The notes: generated by a model not told the origin, from the letters alone. DNA of 64,000 nt from Pseudomonas sp. PDNC002 (GCF_016919445.1 NZ_CP070356.1:999501-1063500); one strand, 5' to 3'; shown: positions 51,159 to 58,662, numbered from the stretch's first letter. A program made the numbers and translations.

Positions 51159-51295
51159 CGTTTCTCGCGGAACACCCGTGCGCTGGACTTGCTCTCAACT
51201 CAGCCCTATTCGGAAGGGCGAGGGAGCAGAGCAGAGGCCGCGACAGGATCGGCATACAACCTGAATTTCCAGCTGACGCCACACTTCGCCGCTAC

Positions 51296-51340
51296 ACCGA
51301 ACGGTCCCCTTTCCCTCTGGGAGAGGGCTGGGGTGAGGGC
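51296..51340. repeat. Right half of a CCCTCTCCC/GGGTGAGGG element
   Basis: Only the right portion is intact: CCGAACGGTCCCCTTTCCCT, then CTGGGAGAGGGCTGGGGTGAGGG. The left terminus has decayed (about 51190-51230 keeps CAGCCCTATTCGGAAGGGCGAGGG). The rest of the 347-base gap (51117-51463) holds the upstream terminator and, near 51423, a TATAAA word that may be the -10 of the SMI1-like gene. Confidence 0.65.
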
Positions 51341-51463
51341 GCCCCATGCCCTGACAATCACCCCGCCGCTCGTCCGGACGGCGCCCGCGCAGTGGTCTTG
51401 CGCGGAGGGCCGGCTACTACTGTATAAAGCGCGCCATTCGTCGAATATAGAGAGGCCCCGTCT

Positions 51464-51865
51464 GTGGAAGATGTGATCGAAAAACTGCGTGAAGCGAACG
51501 AGCCGGTTCCGGTACCGCTGGAACTGCCCGACGAAGAACTGCTGGTGGAGATCGAGGAAGCGCTGCTGATCGGCATTCCGTCGGAATTCCGCGAATTCCT
51601 CCTGCTGGTCAGCGACGTCGTTTATGGCCGCCTGGAACCCGTCACGGCGACCGATCCACAGTCCCACACCTACCTGCCGGAAGTGGCGGCCGTGGCCTGG
51701 GCCAGTGGACTGCCGCGCGAGCTCATCCCGCTCTGCGCCGATGGTGACGACTACTACGCGGTCGCCGAGGACGGCGAGGTGATTCTCTGGGCCGACGGCG
51801 AGCTCACCGAGGAAACCTGGGACTCCGTCTGGACCTGGGCACGCGACGTATGGCTGGATACTTGA
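51464..51865 (+). CDS. SMI1/KNR4-family protein
   Basis: A 133-residue acidic protein with the SMI1/KNR4 (SUKH) layout: IPSEFREFLLLVSDVVYG in the N-terminal half and PLCADGDDYYAVAEDGEVILW in the centre. Bacterial SUKH proteins include immunity proteins for contact-dependent toxins, but also stand-alone housekeeping members. No toxin gene lies nearby, so an immunity role is not supported here. The start is a GTG at 51464 with GAGAGG upstream. It is the PA5527-type gene by position. Confidence 0.75.
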   Translation: MEDVIEKLREANEPVPVPLELPDEELLVEIEEALLIGIPSEFREFLLLVSDVVYGRLEPVTATDPQSHTYLPEVAAVAWASGLPRELIPLCADGDDYYAVAEDGEVILWADGELTEETWDSVWTWARDVWLDT

Positions 51866-51968
51866 AGCTCGGTGTCGGAATTTCCTGAAACTTCCATGGT
51901 CACACAGGCAACCCAGCGTACCTCCAGCCCTTGCTGCCCGGGCGGGTACGATGCCCCGTGGAGAAACT

Positions 51969-52181
51969 ATGAAGTTGAAAGCCTTGTTCACCTGCCTGTT
52001 GCTGCTCGGCCTCGCCGGATGCGCCGACAAGGCCGTGGTGACGCTGCAGGATGGCAGCGAAATTCTGGTGAAGGATCACTCCGACTACGACAAATACAAT
52101 GACTACTACGAGTTCGAGCAGTTGAACGGCGAGACGATCCTGATCAAGAAGGACAACGTCCGCTTCATCAAGACCCCCTGA
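51969..52181 (+). CDS. YgdI/YgdR-family small lipoprotein
   Basis: A 70-residue lipoprotein with signal MKLKALFTCLLLLGLAGC (LAGC lipobox, Cys18). The SH3-like DUF903 domain follows (VVTLQDGSEILVKDHSDYDK, FEQLNGETILIKKDNVRFIK). The ATG at 51969 has GGAG about five bases upstream. It probably sits in the inner or outer membrane facing the periplasm; the function is unknown. It ends eight bases before the convergent GntR gene. Confidence 0.88.
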   Translation: MKLKALFTCLLLLGLAGCADKAVVTLQDGSEILVKDHSDYDKYNDYYEFEQLNGETILIKKDNVRFIKTP

Positions 52182-52189
52182 AGGGCGCC

Positions 52190-52855
52190 CTAGCGCGCCC
52201 CGAGCCTTCCCCCGCTTTCCAGCTCCAGCAGATTGAGCAGGTACTGGCCGCAGTAGCCCAGGTCCTGTTCGATGGCTTTGCGCGCGCCTTCACCATCGCC
52301 GCGCTCGAGCGCCTGCAGGGTGTCTTCGTGGAAGTCGTTCAGGCGTAGCGACAGGTCGGCCTCGGTGAACAGCCGATTGAAGAACGGCCCGACCTGCAGC
52401 CACAGCGCCTCGATCATGCGCAGCAGCGTGGGATTGCCACAGGCGCGGTAGAGCGTCAGGTGAAACAGGCTGTTGGCTTCCAGGTAACCCTGGACGTCGC
52501 GGATGTTCAGCGCACTTTCCATGCGTTCGGTGCAATCGCGCAGCACCGCCATGTCGGCCGGCCGCAAGTGTCGGGTCGCGTCTTCCGCCGCCAGCCCCTC
52601 CAGGGATTGCCGCACCTGCAGGATCTGCAGGTAGCGCTCGCGGGTCATCACCGGGACCCGTAGCGAGCGCTGCGGTTCGCCTTCCAGCGCGCCTTCGGCC
52701 ACCAGCCGCTGCAGGGCGGCGCGGACGGGCATCGGGCTGGTGCCCCACTCGTCAGCCAGGTCGCGGATCTTGAGCCGCTCGCCGGGCTGGAAGCGCCCGG
52801 TGAGCAAGGCCTGGCGCAGGTTCTGGTAGAGCTGTTCCTGAAGATTGTCGGCCAT
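52190..52855 (-). CDS. GntR-family (FCD/FadR-type) repressor of the amine cluster
   Basis: A 221-residue regulator with an N-terminal winged HTH (LKIRDLADEWGTSPMPVRAA LQRLVAEGALE region) and a C-terminal all-helical FCD ligand domain whose metal-binding His residues are in HLTLYRACGNP and the DFHEDTL region. The ATG at 52855 follows AGGAG nine bases upstream. It is the last gene after an SDR gene in a leftward unit, and the divergent promoter region (53719-53845) contains two TGTGATCACA palindromes likely to be its operators. It is the PA5525-type gene. Confidence 0.88.
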   Translation of the reverse strand: MADNLQEQLYQNLRQALLTGRFQPGERLKIRDLADEWGTSPMPVRAALQRLVAEGALEGEPQRSLRVPVMTRERYLQILQVRQSLEGLAAEDATRHLRPADMAVLRDCTERMESALNIRDVQGYLEANSLFHLTLYRACGNPTLLRMIEALWLQVGPFFNRLFTEADLSLRLNDFHEDTLQALERGDGEGARKAIEQDLGYCGQYLLNLLELESGGRLGAR

Positions 52856-52861
52856 CGCCAA

Positions 52862-52924
52862 TCACTCCTGGCCGGCCGGCGGTGCCGGCAGTTGGGCGAA
52901 GGTCAGGCTGCAGTCGTGCTTCAT
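52862..52924 (-). CDS. Possible 20-residue ORF between the SDR and GntR genes
   Basis: A short frame starting at ATG 52924 (MKHDCSLTFAQLPAPPAGQE). It is preceded by AAGGGA eight bases upstream, which overlaps the SDR stop codon, and its last codons form the AGGAG ribosome binding site of the GntR gene. It could couple translation of the three genes or be a remnant of a longer gene. No family is recognised. Coding status is uncertain. Confidence 0.35.
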   Translation of the reverse strand: MKHDCSLTFAQLPAPPAGQE

Positions 52925-52929
52925 CGTGC

Positions 52930-53718
52930 TTATCCCTTGTTCTCGATCAGACAGTTGCCGCCATCCACCACCAGCACTTCGCCGGTGATGTAGCTGGCTT
53001 CGGGCGAAGCCAGGAAGGCGATGGCGGCGGCCACCTCCTCCGGTCGCCCGGATCGGCCGAGCGGCGTGCGCCGTCCGGCCTGGATTTCTTCGTCGCTGCT
53101 GGAGCCGGTGGCAATCCAGCCCGGTGCCACGCTGTTCACCGTCACCCCGCGCTGCGCCACTTCCAGCGCCAGCCCCATGCTCATGCCGAGCATCCCGGCC
53201 TTGGCCGCGCTGTAGGCGGATTCGCCCGGATTGCTCGCCCGCGTGCCGGTGGTGGAGCTGACATTGACGATGCGCCCGTAGCCGCGTTCGAGCATGCCCG
53301 GCAGCAGCGCGCGGGTGAGCAGGAATGCGCTGGTCAGGTTGCGCGCCAGGGACAGGTTCCAGGTCACCAGGTCCATCGCCGCGAGTTCGGCGAAGGGCTC
53401 CGGGCTGCCCTGCATGGCCATGCCGGCGTTATTCACCAGCACGTCTACCCTTCCCCATTGCGCCTGCGCCCATTCGGCCAGGCGGCGAACATCGTTTTCG
53501 TCGGTCAGATCGGCCGGCAGTGCACGGACGTCGAAACCTTCGCCGCACATTTCTTCCGCCCGCAGCAGGACGCGCTCGCTGCTGGCGGTGAGCAGCAGCT
53601 TCACACCGTTGCGCGCCAGGCGGCGGGCACAGGCGAAGCCGATGCCGGACTCGCTGCCGGCGCCGCTGACCAGAGCGACCTGGCCGGTCCATGGCGATAC
53701 AGTCGTGATGTCATTCAT
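52930..53718 (-). CDS. Short-chain dehydrogenase/reductase
   Basis: A 262-residue SDR. The cofactor loop is VSGAGSESGIGFACARRLA (about 18-36), NNAG follows at about residue 95, the catalytic Ser is in VNVSSTTGT and the Tyr/Lys pair is in YSAAKAG. The GxxxGxG spacing (GAGSESGIG) is two residues longer than the classic form but common in this subgroup. The substrate is unknown. It is divergent from the aminotransferase gene and upstream of the GntR gene. The start ATG at 53718 lies 13 bases from an operator palindrome. Confidence 0.86.
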   Translation of the reverse strand: MNDITTVSPWTGQVALVSGAGSESGIGFACARRLARNGVKLLLTASSERVLLRAEEMCGEGFDVRALPADLTDENDVRRLAEWAQAQWGRVDVLVNNAGMAMQGSPEPFAELAAMDLVTWNLSLARNLTSAFLLTRALLPGMLERGYGRIVNVSSTTGTRASNPGESAYSAAKAGMLGMSMGLALEVAQRGVTVNSVAPGWIATGSSSDEEIQAGRRTPLGRSGRPEEVAAAIAFLASPEASYITGEVLVVDGGNCLIENKG

Positions 53719-53731
53719 GGATGTCGTTCCA

Positions 53732-53749
53732 TTCTGTGATCACAGAATT
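53732..53749. promoter_or_regulatory. GntR-type operator 1
   Basis: ATTCTGTGATCACAGAAT is an 18-base perfect palindrome immediately upstream of the leftward SDR gene. It shares the TGTGATCACA core with operator 2, 64 bases centre to centre. Assignment to the neighbouring GntR repressor is inferred. Confidence 0.7.
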
Positions 53750-53787
53750 CGTTACAGGGCAGATTATCAGGCAGCCGATCCACTGTA

Positions 53788-53809
53788 TTGACATTTTTGT
53801 GATCACAAA
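53788..53809 (+). promoter_or_regulatory. GntR-type operator 2 overlapping a -35 promoter element
   Basis: TTTGTGATCACAAA (53796-53809) is a perfect 14-base palindrome starting two bases after a consensus -35 hexamer TTGACA (53788-53793). A repressor bound there would block the rightward promoter of the aminotransferase gene. No clear -10 was seen. Confidence 0.7.
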
Positions 53810-53845
53810 TGGAAGATGTGCGAAATAACAAACGAGGTGTGCAAC

Positions 53846-55240
53846 ATGACCGCCAGCGGAATCGCCCAACAGGCCGTGGATCTCTTCACCGCCCGCGAGC
53901 GCCAGCGCTTCCTGGAACAGAACCCCAAGTCCGTCGCCCTTGCCGAGCGCGCGCACCAGTCGCTGTACGCCGGCGTGCCGATGCACTGGATGGCCGACTG
54001 GTCCACGCCCTGCCCGCTGTTCGTCGAACGCGCCCAGGGCGCCCGCTTCTACGACGTGGACGGCCATGACTATGTGGACTTCTGCCTCGGCGATACCGGC
54101 AGCATGTTCGGCCACTCGCCGGCGCCGATTGCCCGCGCCCTCGCCGAACAAGGCGCGCGCGGCCTGACCACCATGCTTCCGGGCGAAGACGCCGTGGTCT
54201 GCGGCGAGCTGCTCGCCCAGCGCTTCGGTCTGCCCTACTGGCAGGTGACCGCCACCGCCACCGACTCCAACCGCTATGTGCTGCGCTGGGCCCGCGCAGT
54301 GACCAGGCGCAAGACCCTGCTGGTGTTCGACGGCTGCTACCACGGCACCGTGGACGACGTGATGGTGCGCTACCGCGACGGCGAAACCGTGCATCGCTCC
54401 GGCCTGGTCGGCCAGGCCTATGACCTGACCCAGCACAGCCGCTCCATCCCCTTCAACGACGTGGAAGCGCTGGAAGCCGCGCTGGCCCAGGGCGATGTGT
54501 GCGCCCTGCTGTGCGAGCCGGCAATGACCAACATCGGCATGGTGCTGCCCGATCCGGGCTTCATGCAGAAGTGCCGCGAGCTGACGCGCAAGTACGGTTC
54601 GCTGCTGATCATCGACGAAACCCACACCATCTCCACCAATATCGGTGGCTGCACGAAACTGTGGAACCTCGACCCGGACTTCTTCGTGGTCGGCAAGCCC
54701 ATCGCTGGCGGCGTGCCCTGCGGCATCTTCGGCTGCAGCGCGGAGATGGCCGAACGCATGGCCGCCTCGCGCAAGAGCGCCCAGGAAGACAGCCATGGCC
54801 ACGGCCACAGCGGCATGGGCACCACGCTCTCGGCCAACGCCCTGGCCATGCACTGCATGCGCGCCAACCTGGAACAGGTGATGACCCAGGCGGCCTACGA
54901 CCACATGCTGCCGCTGGCCAAGCGCCTGGCCGACGGCTTCCGTACCCTGATCGCCAAGCACGAGCTGAAGTGGTCGGTGACCGAGCTGGGTGCGCGCAGC
55001 GAATTCCAGTTCTGCCCCGTCTCCCCGCGCACCGGCGCCGAAGCCGAAGCGGCCTTCCACGACGAGCTGCAGATGGCGCTGCACCTGTACCTGATCAACC
55101 GCGGCATCCTGATCACGCCGTTCCACAACATGACCCTGTGCTGCCCGGACACCACCGCCGACGACGTGGATCGCCTGATCGAGACCCTCGATGCCGGCAT
55201 CACCGAGCTGCTGGCGATTCCCGGCGCACGCGAAGCCTGA
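53846..55240 (+). CDS. Class III PLP aminotransferase (GSA-aminotransferase-like)
   Basis: A 464-residue PLP enzyme of the class III group, closest in layout to glutamate-1-semialdehyde-type aminotransferases. Motifs are VTATATDSNRYVLRWARAVT, FDGCYHGTVDD, the PLP-binding Asp258 in LIIDETHTIS and the Schiff-base Lys284 in VVGKPIAGGVPCG. The ATG at 53846 has GAGG eight bases upstream and is preferred to one at 53816 that lies against the operator. It is followed after 131 bases by a glutamylpolyamine synthetase-like gene. The amine substrate is not known. It is the PA5523-type gene. Confidence 0.85.
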   Translation: MTASGIAQQAVDLFTARERQRFLEQNPKSVALAERAHQSLYAGVPMHWMADWSTPCPLFVERAQGARFYDVDGHDYVDFCLGDTGSMFGHSPAPIARALAEQGARGLTTMLPGEDAVVCGELLAQRFGLPYWQVTATATDSNRYVLRWARAVTRRKTLLVFDGCYHGTVDDVMVRYRDGETVHRSGLVGQAYDLTQHSRSIPFNDVEALEAALAQGDVCALLCEPAMTNIGMVLPDPGFMQKCRELTRKYGSLLIIDETHTISTNIGGCTKLWNLDPDFFVVGKPIAGGVPCGIFGCSAEMAERMAASRKSAQEDSHGHGHSGMGTTLSANALAMHCMRANLEQVMTQAAYDHMLPLAKRLADGFRTLIAKHELKWSVTELGARSEFQFCPVSPRTGAEAEAAFHDELQMALHLYLINRGILITPFHNMTLCCPDTTADDVDRLIETLDAGITELLAIPGAREA

Positions 55241-55253
55241 TCGATAGAACCCT

Positions 55254-55329
55254 GTAGGAGCGGACCTTGTCCGCGATCCGCCGGCAGGCGGTAAAAGCCA
55301 AAGGCATCGCGGACAAGGTCCGCTCCTAC
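55254..55329. repeat. REP inverted pair with 24-bp perfect arms
   Basis: GTAGGAGCGGACCTTGTCCG (continuing CGAT; 55254-55277) is repeated in exact inverse orientation at 55306-55329, separated by 28 bases. It occupies most of the gap between the aminotransferase and synthetase genes and can form one long hairpin in the mRNA. Confidence 0.88.
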
Positions 55330-55371
55330 GAAAAGCATTTTGCGGCGCGCCCCGCGCCACCGAGGACCACC

Positions 55372-56739
55372 ATGCAATTCGCCGATCGTCAGGAAGCCGA
55401 AGCCTTCCTCGCCGCCCACCCGGACGTGCGCAGCATCGAACTCTTCATCATCGACTCCAACGGCATCCCGCGCGGCAAGCTGCTGCACCGCGACGAGCTG
55501 CTGGCGATCTACGACAACGGCCGTCCGCTGCCCAGCTCGATCCTCGCGCTGACCGTGCAGGGCGAGGACGTCGAAGGCACCGGGCTGGTATGGGAAGTGG
55601 CCGACGCCGACTGCTGGACCTACCCGTTGCCCGGCAGCCTGACCCTGCAAACCTGGCGTGCCAGCCCCACCGGCCAGCTGCAGGTGAGCATGCACCCGAC
55701 CCAGGGTCTGCCGGCTACCCCGGCCGACCCGCGCCAGGCGCTGAGCCGCGTGGTGGATCGTCTGAAAGCCGACGGCTTCCACCCGGTAATGGCGGTGGAG
55801 CTGGAGTTCTATCTGCTGGACAAGCAGCGCGACGCCAACGGTCGCCCGCAACCGGCGCTACAGATGAACGGCATCCGCCCGGAAGCGCCGCAGGTCTACG
55901 GCGTCTACGAACTCGAACAGCTGCAGCCGTTCCTCGACGATCTCTACGCCGCCTGCGAAGTGCAGGGCCTGCCGGTACGCACGGCGATTTCCGAGTACGC
56001 GCCAGGCCAGGTCGAGCTGACCCTGGAACACCGTTTCGACGTCATGCAGGCCATCGACGAAGGCGTGCGCTACAAGCGCCTGGTAAAAGGCGTGGCGAAC
56101 AAGCACGGGCTGCAGGCCTGCTTCATGGCCAAGCCGTTCGGCGACCGCGCGGGCAGCGGCATGCACCTGCACGTCAGCCTGGCGGATGCCGAGGGCAACA
56201 ACCTTTATGCCAGCGAAGACATCCACGGCACCCCGCTGCTGCGCCACTCCATCGGCGGCATGATGGCGCGCCTGCTGGACTCCCTCGCGATCTTCTGCCC
56301 CAACGCCAACTCCTTCCGCCGCTTCCAGGCCAACAGCTACGCGCCGCTGGCCAAGAGCTGGGGCGTGAACAATCGCACCGTGTCGTTCCGCGTGCCCGGC
56401 GGCCCGGCGAAGAGCCGGCACATCGAGCACCGCATCTGCGGCGCCGACGCCAACCCGTATCTCGCGGCGGCGGCGATCCTCGCGGCCATCCATGAAGGCA
56501 TCCGCGAGCAGATCGATCCGGGCGCCCCCATCGTCGGCAACGGCTACGAGCAAGCCACCGAATTCCTCCCCACCGACTGGCTCACCGCGCTGCGCGCGCT
56601 GGAGTCGTCCACCTGGGCGCACGAGGCGCTGGGCGAGGAGTTCCTCAAGGTGTTCCTGGCCATCAAGTGGGAGGAGTTCCGCCAGTTCATGGGCGAGGTG
56701 GGCGAGCAGGATTGGCGCTGGTATCTGCATCACGCGTGA
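55372..56739 (+). CDS. Glutamine-synthetase-family gamma-glutamylpolyamine synthetase (PauA-type)
   Basis: A 455-residue type I glutamine synthetase homologue. The beta-grasp N-terminus (IELFIIDSNGIPRGKLLHRD), the metal-binding MAVELEFYLLD, the glutamate loop (ANKHGLQACFMAKPFGDRAG) with SGMHLHVS, and the C-terminal NNRTVSFRVPGG and HIEHRICGADANPY are present. Such enzymes ligate glutamate to polyamines or other amines using ATP in the PuuA/PauA pathways. By position it is PA5522, which I recall as PauA7. The ATG at 55372 has GAGG seven bases upstream. It works with the adjacent aminotransferase and SDRs. The true amine acceptor is unproven. Confidence 0.88.
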   Translation: MQFADRQEAEAFLAAHPDVRSIELFIIDSNGIPRGKLLHRDELLAIYDNGRPLPSSILALTVQGEDVEGTGLVWEVADADCWTYPLPGSLTLQTWRASPTGQLQVSMHPTQGLPATPADPRQALSRVVDRLKADGFHPVMAVELEFYLLDKQRDANGRPQPALQMNGIRPEAPQVYGVYELEQLQPFLDDLYAACEVQGLPVRTAISEYAPGQVELTLEHRFDVMQAIDEGVRYKRLVKGVANKHGLQACFMAKPFGDRAGSGMHLHVSLADAEGNNLYASEDIHGTPLLRHSIGGMMARLLDSLAIFCPNANSFRRFQANSYAPLAKSWGVNNRTVSFRVPGGPAKSRHIEHRICGADANPYLAAAAILAAIHEGIREQIDPGAPIVGNGYEQATEFLPTDWLTALRALESSTWAHEALGEEFLKVFLAIKWEEFRQFMGEVGEQDWRWYLHHA

Positions 56740-56755
56740 TGCGACAGGCCTGATC

Positions 56756-56788
56756 GGCGGATAACCGTGAACGGTTATTCGCCCTACG
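56756..56788. repeat. Hairpin repeat GGCGGATAACC...GGTTATTCGCCCTACG
   Basis: A single copy of the same repeat as the pair at 729-813, with AACCGT and ACGGTT arms around a GA loop. It begins 17 bases after the synthetase stop codon and may serve as its 3' end. Confidence 0.75.
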
Positions 56789-56822
56789 ATCCACGACACG
56801 TGTGAAGTTTGCACCACTGCTT

Positions 56823-56942
56823 CCCCTCACCCCAGCCCTCTCCCAGAGGGAGAGGGGGCCGTGCGTGCCGGCTGACAACGCTGCTTCACTCTGCGCCGAT
56901 CAGTCCCCTCTCCCGCTTGCGGGAGAGGGTTAGGGTGAGGGG
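56823..56942. repeat. CCCTCACCC/GGGTGAGGG intergenic element, single unit
   Basis: A complete copy of about 120 bases with left end CCCCTCACCCCAGCCCTCTC, core CGTGCCGGCTGACAACGCTG and right end GGGAGAGGGTTAGGGTGAGG. It is part of the 411-base gap before the next SDR gene. The remainder holds the structured leader described at 57060. Confidence 0.8.
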
Positions 56943-57059
56943 CTTTTGATCCTGCCCTTGATCCGGCATTTGCAGCTCACCCGCTGACACGCGAAAGTCT
57001 TACGAAAAATTTACCCTGCCAGAGTGAAGATTCTGGTCTTTTCTTGGTCTGTAGTTGCA

Positions 57060-57138
57060 CGGAGCGCCTGAGCGCTCCGCGATCGATGCGGCGCCCGCCG
57101 GTCTGCCTGCCGGCCGCCGTCCTCTCTCAGGCAGGGAG
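57060..57138 (+). promoter_or_regulatory. Structured leader of the SDR gene with possible pseudoknot at the RBS
   Basis: A perfect hairpin CGGAGCGC-CTGA-GCGCTCCG lies at 57060-57079. Next, GCCGG (57097-57101) pairs with CCGGC (57110-57114), and the loop between them, CTGCCTG (57103-57109), is complementary to CAGGCAG (57128-57134), which abuts the GGGAG ribosome binding site. That is an H-type pseudoknot arrangement. In DNA this GC-rich, chance pairing is possible. Confidence 0.35.
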
Positions 57139-57150
57139 AACCCGTAGACA

Positions 57151-57909
57151 ATGAGCACTCCCGTCGTACTGATCACCGGCGCTGCCGGTGGCCTCGGAAA
57201 AGCCATCGCCAAACGTTTCGCCCAAAGCCACTGGCGCATCGCCGCCACCGACGTGGATAAAGCCGGCCTGCATGCGCTCAACGCCCAGGTTCCGCTGGAC
57301 GCCACCGCCGTCGGCGACCTGCGACGAGCCGACAACTGCCACAGCCTGATGTCCGACATTCTCGCCCGCACCGGCCGCCTCGACGCCCTGGTGAACGCCG
57401 CCGGCGTCTGGCGCGAGGGCCCGGTGGAAGACTTCAACGAGGACGACTTCGACCTGGTCATGGGAGTCAACCTCAAGGCGGCGTTCTACATGTGCCAGGC
57501 CGCGACGCCCTACCTCAAGGAAAACCACGGCAGCATCGTCAATATCTCCAGCGACTCCGGCCGCCAGGCCTATCGCGGCTCCGCGGCCTACTGTGCGAGC
57601 AAGGCGGCGCTGACCATGCTCACCCGCACGCTGGCCCTGGAACTCGCGGAATCCGGCGTGCGGGTCAACGCCATCTCGCCGGCCGACATCGCCACGCCGA
57701 TGCTCGACTACCAGGCCGAACGCTATGGCCAAGGCAATCCGGCAGCCTACAAGCGCGAGCTGTTGAAGGATTATCCACAGGGCAAGGTGGCGCGCTTCAT
57801 CCGCCCGGAGGAAGTCGCCGAACTGGTCTGGTACCTCTGCAAACCGGAATCCGAAGCCATCACCGGCGCAGACCTGGCCATCGACTTCGGTCTCTCGGCC
57901 GGGCGCTGA
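57151..57909 (+). CDS. Short-chain dehydrogenase/reductase
   Basis: A 252-residue classical SDR. The cofactor motif is ITGAAGGLG (8-16), NAAG is at 82-85, the catalytic Ser is in NISSDSG (131-137), and the active-site Tyr147 and Lys151 are in YCASK. It would oxidise an alcohol or reduce a carbonyl with NAD(P)(H). It follows the glutamylpolyamine synthetase gene after a 411-base repeat-containing gap and is the PA5521-type gene. The GGGAG at 57134 is rather far (12 bases) from the ATG, which may reflect the leader structure. The substrate is unknown. Confidence 0.86.
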   Translation: MSTPVVLITGAAGGLGKAIAKRFAQSHWRIAATDVDKAGLHALNAQVPLDATAVGDLRRADNCHSLMSDILARTGRLDALVNAAGVWREGPVEDFNEDDFDLVMGVNLKAAFYMCQAATPYLKENHGSIVNISSDSGRQAYRGSAAYCASKAALTMLTRTLALELAESGVRVNAISPADIATPMLDYQAERYGQGNPAAYKRELLKDYPQGKVARFIRPEEVAELVWYLCKPESEAITGADLAIDFGLSAGR

Positions 57910-57924
57910 AGCGCAGCGACGTGA

Positions 57925-57952
57925 ACGGGCGGCCAGAGGTCGCCCGTTTTCG
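57925..57952 (+). terminator. Rho-independent terminator after the SDR gene
   Basis: ACGGGCG and CGCCCGT pair around a nine-base loop and are followed by TTTTCGTT, 15 bases after the stop codon. The remaining 159 bases to 58110 hold the next gene's upstream region with no recognised motif. Confidence 0.7.
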
Positions 57953-58110
57953 TTAAGGGCGTTGATCGAACGGCGGATACACCGCTGGCGGATGGTCCAC
58001 TGGCGCCACGGGCCAATCAGGGATATAGAAAAAACTGTGTCGTCAGCCCCGCTCCGGTTGTCCAGAGTGAGGCCCTTTCCTTTTCCCACGACAATTCCGA
58101 AGAGAATTCC

Positions 58111-58590
58111 ATGGAACCTGGCAACCACCAGCTCAGCATGACCGTCCTGATGACCCCCGACATGGCCAACTTCTCCGGCAATGTCCACGGCGGCACCCTG
58201 CTCAAGTACCTCGACGAAGTCGCCTACGCCTGCGCCAGCCGTTTCGCCGGCTACTACGTGGTAACGCTCTCGGTCGACCAGGTGATCTTCCGCGAGCCGA
58301 TCCACGTCGGCGAACTGGTCACCTTCCTCGCCTCGGTGAACTACACCGGCCGCACCTCCATGGAGATCGGCGTGAAAGTGGTGACCGAGAACATCCGCGA
58401 GAAATCCGTGCGCCACACCAACAGTTGTTTCTTCACCATGGTGGCGCTGGACGACGCGCGCAAGCCGATCGTCGTGCCGCAGCTCGATCCGCAGACCAAG
58501 GATGAAAAACGTCGCTTCGCCCAGGCGCAGCAACGCCGGCAGATTCGCCAGGAGCTGGAACAGCGTTACAAGGCCATTCGCGACGAATGA
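58111..58590 (+). CDS. Hotdog acyl-CoA thioesterase (YciA/BFIT-like)
   Basis: A 159-residue single-hotdog thioesterase. The helix motif NVHGGTLLKYLDEVAYACAS contains the catalytic Asp, and VTLSVDQVIFREPIHVGELV and GRTSMEIGVKV follow as in YciA-type acyl-CoA hydrolases. The C-terminus is a charged helix (DEKRRFAQAQQRRQIRQELE) that may mediate oligomerisation. It is cytoplasmic. It is isolated between a terminator and the long leader of the next gene. Confidence 0.88.
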   Translation: MEPGNHQLSMTVLMTPDMANFSGNVHGGTLLKYLDEVAYACASRFAGYYVVTLSVDQVIFREPIHVGELVTFLASVNYTGRTSMEIGVKVVTENIREKSVRHTNSCFFTMVALDDARKPIVVPQLDPQTKDEKRRFAQAQQRRQIRQELEQRYKAIRDE

Positions 58591-58662
58591 CGGACGATCG
58601 CGACATTTCCTGAAAAGAAATCCTAGGTGTCGCGGAAATTTCCCAATGCGTCAACAGGTTAC

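Noticed and set aside
51464-51865. Immunity protein of a contact-dependent toxin
   Set aside because: No toxin, Rhs, VgrG or CdiA-like gene lies in the window, and the gene is in a conserved backbone block.
53788-53809. CRP/Vfr site (TGTGATCACA resembles TGTGA-N6-TCACA halves)
   Set aside because: The TGTGA and TCACA halves overlap in the middle without the six-base spacer, so the CRP geometry is wrong. A GntR-type operator beside a GntR gene fits better.
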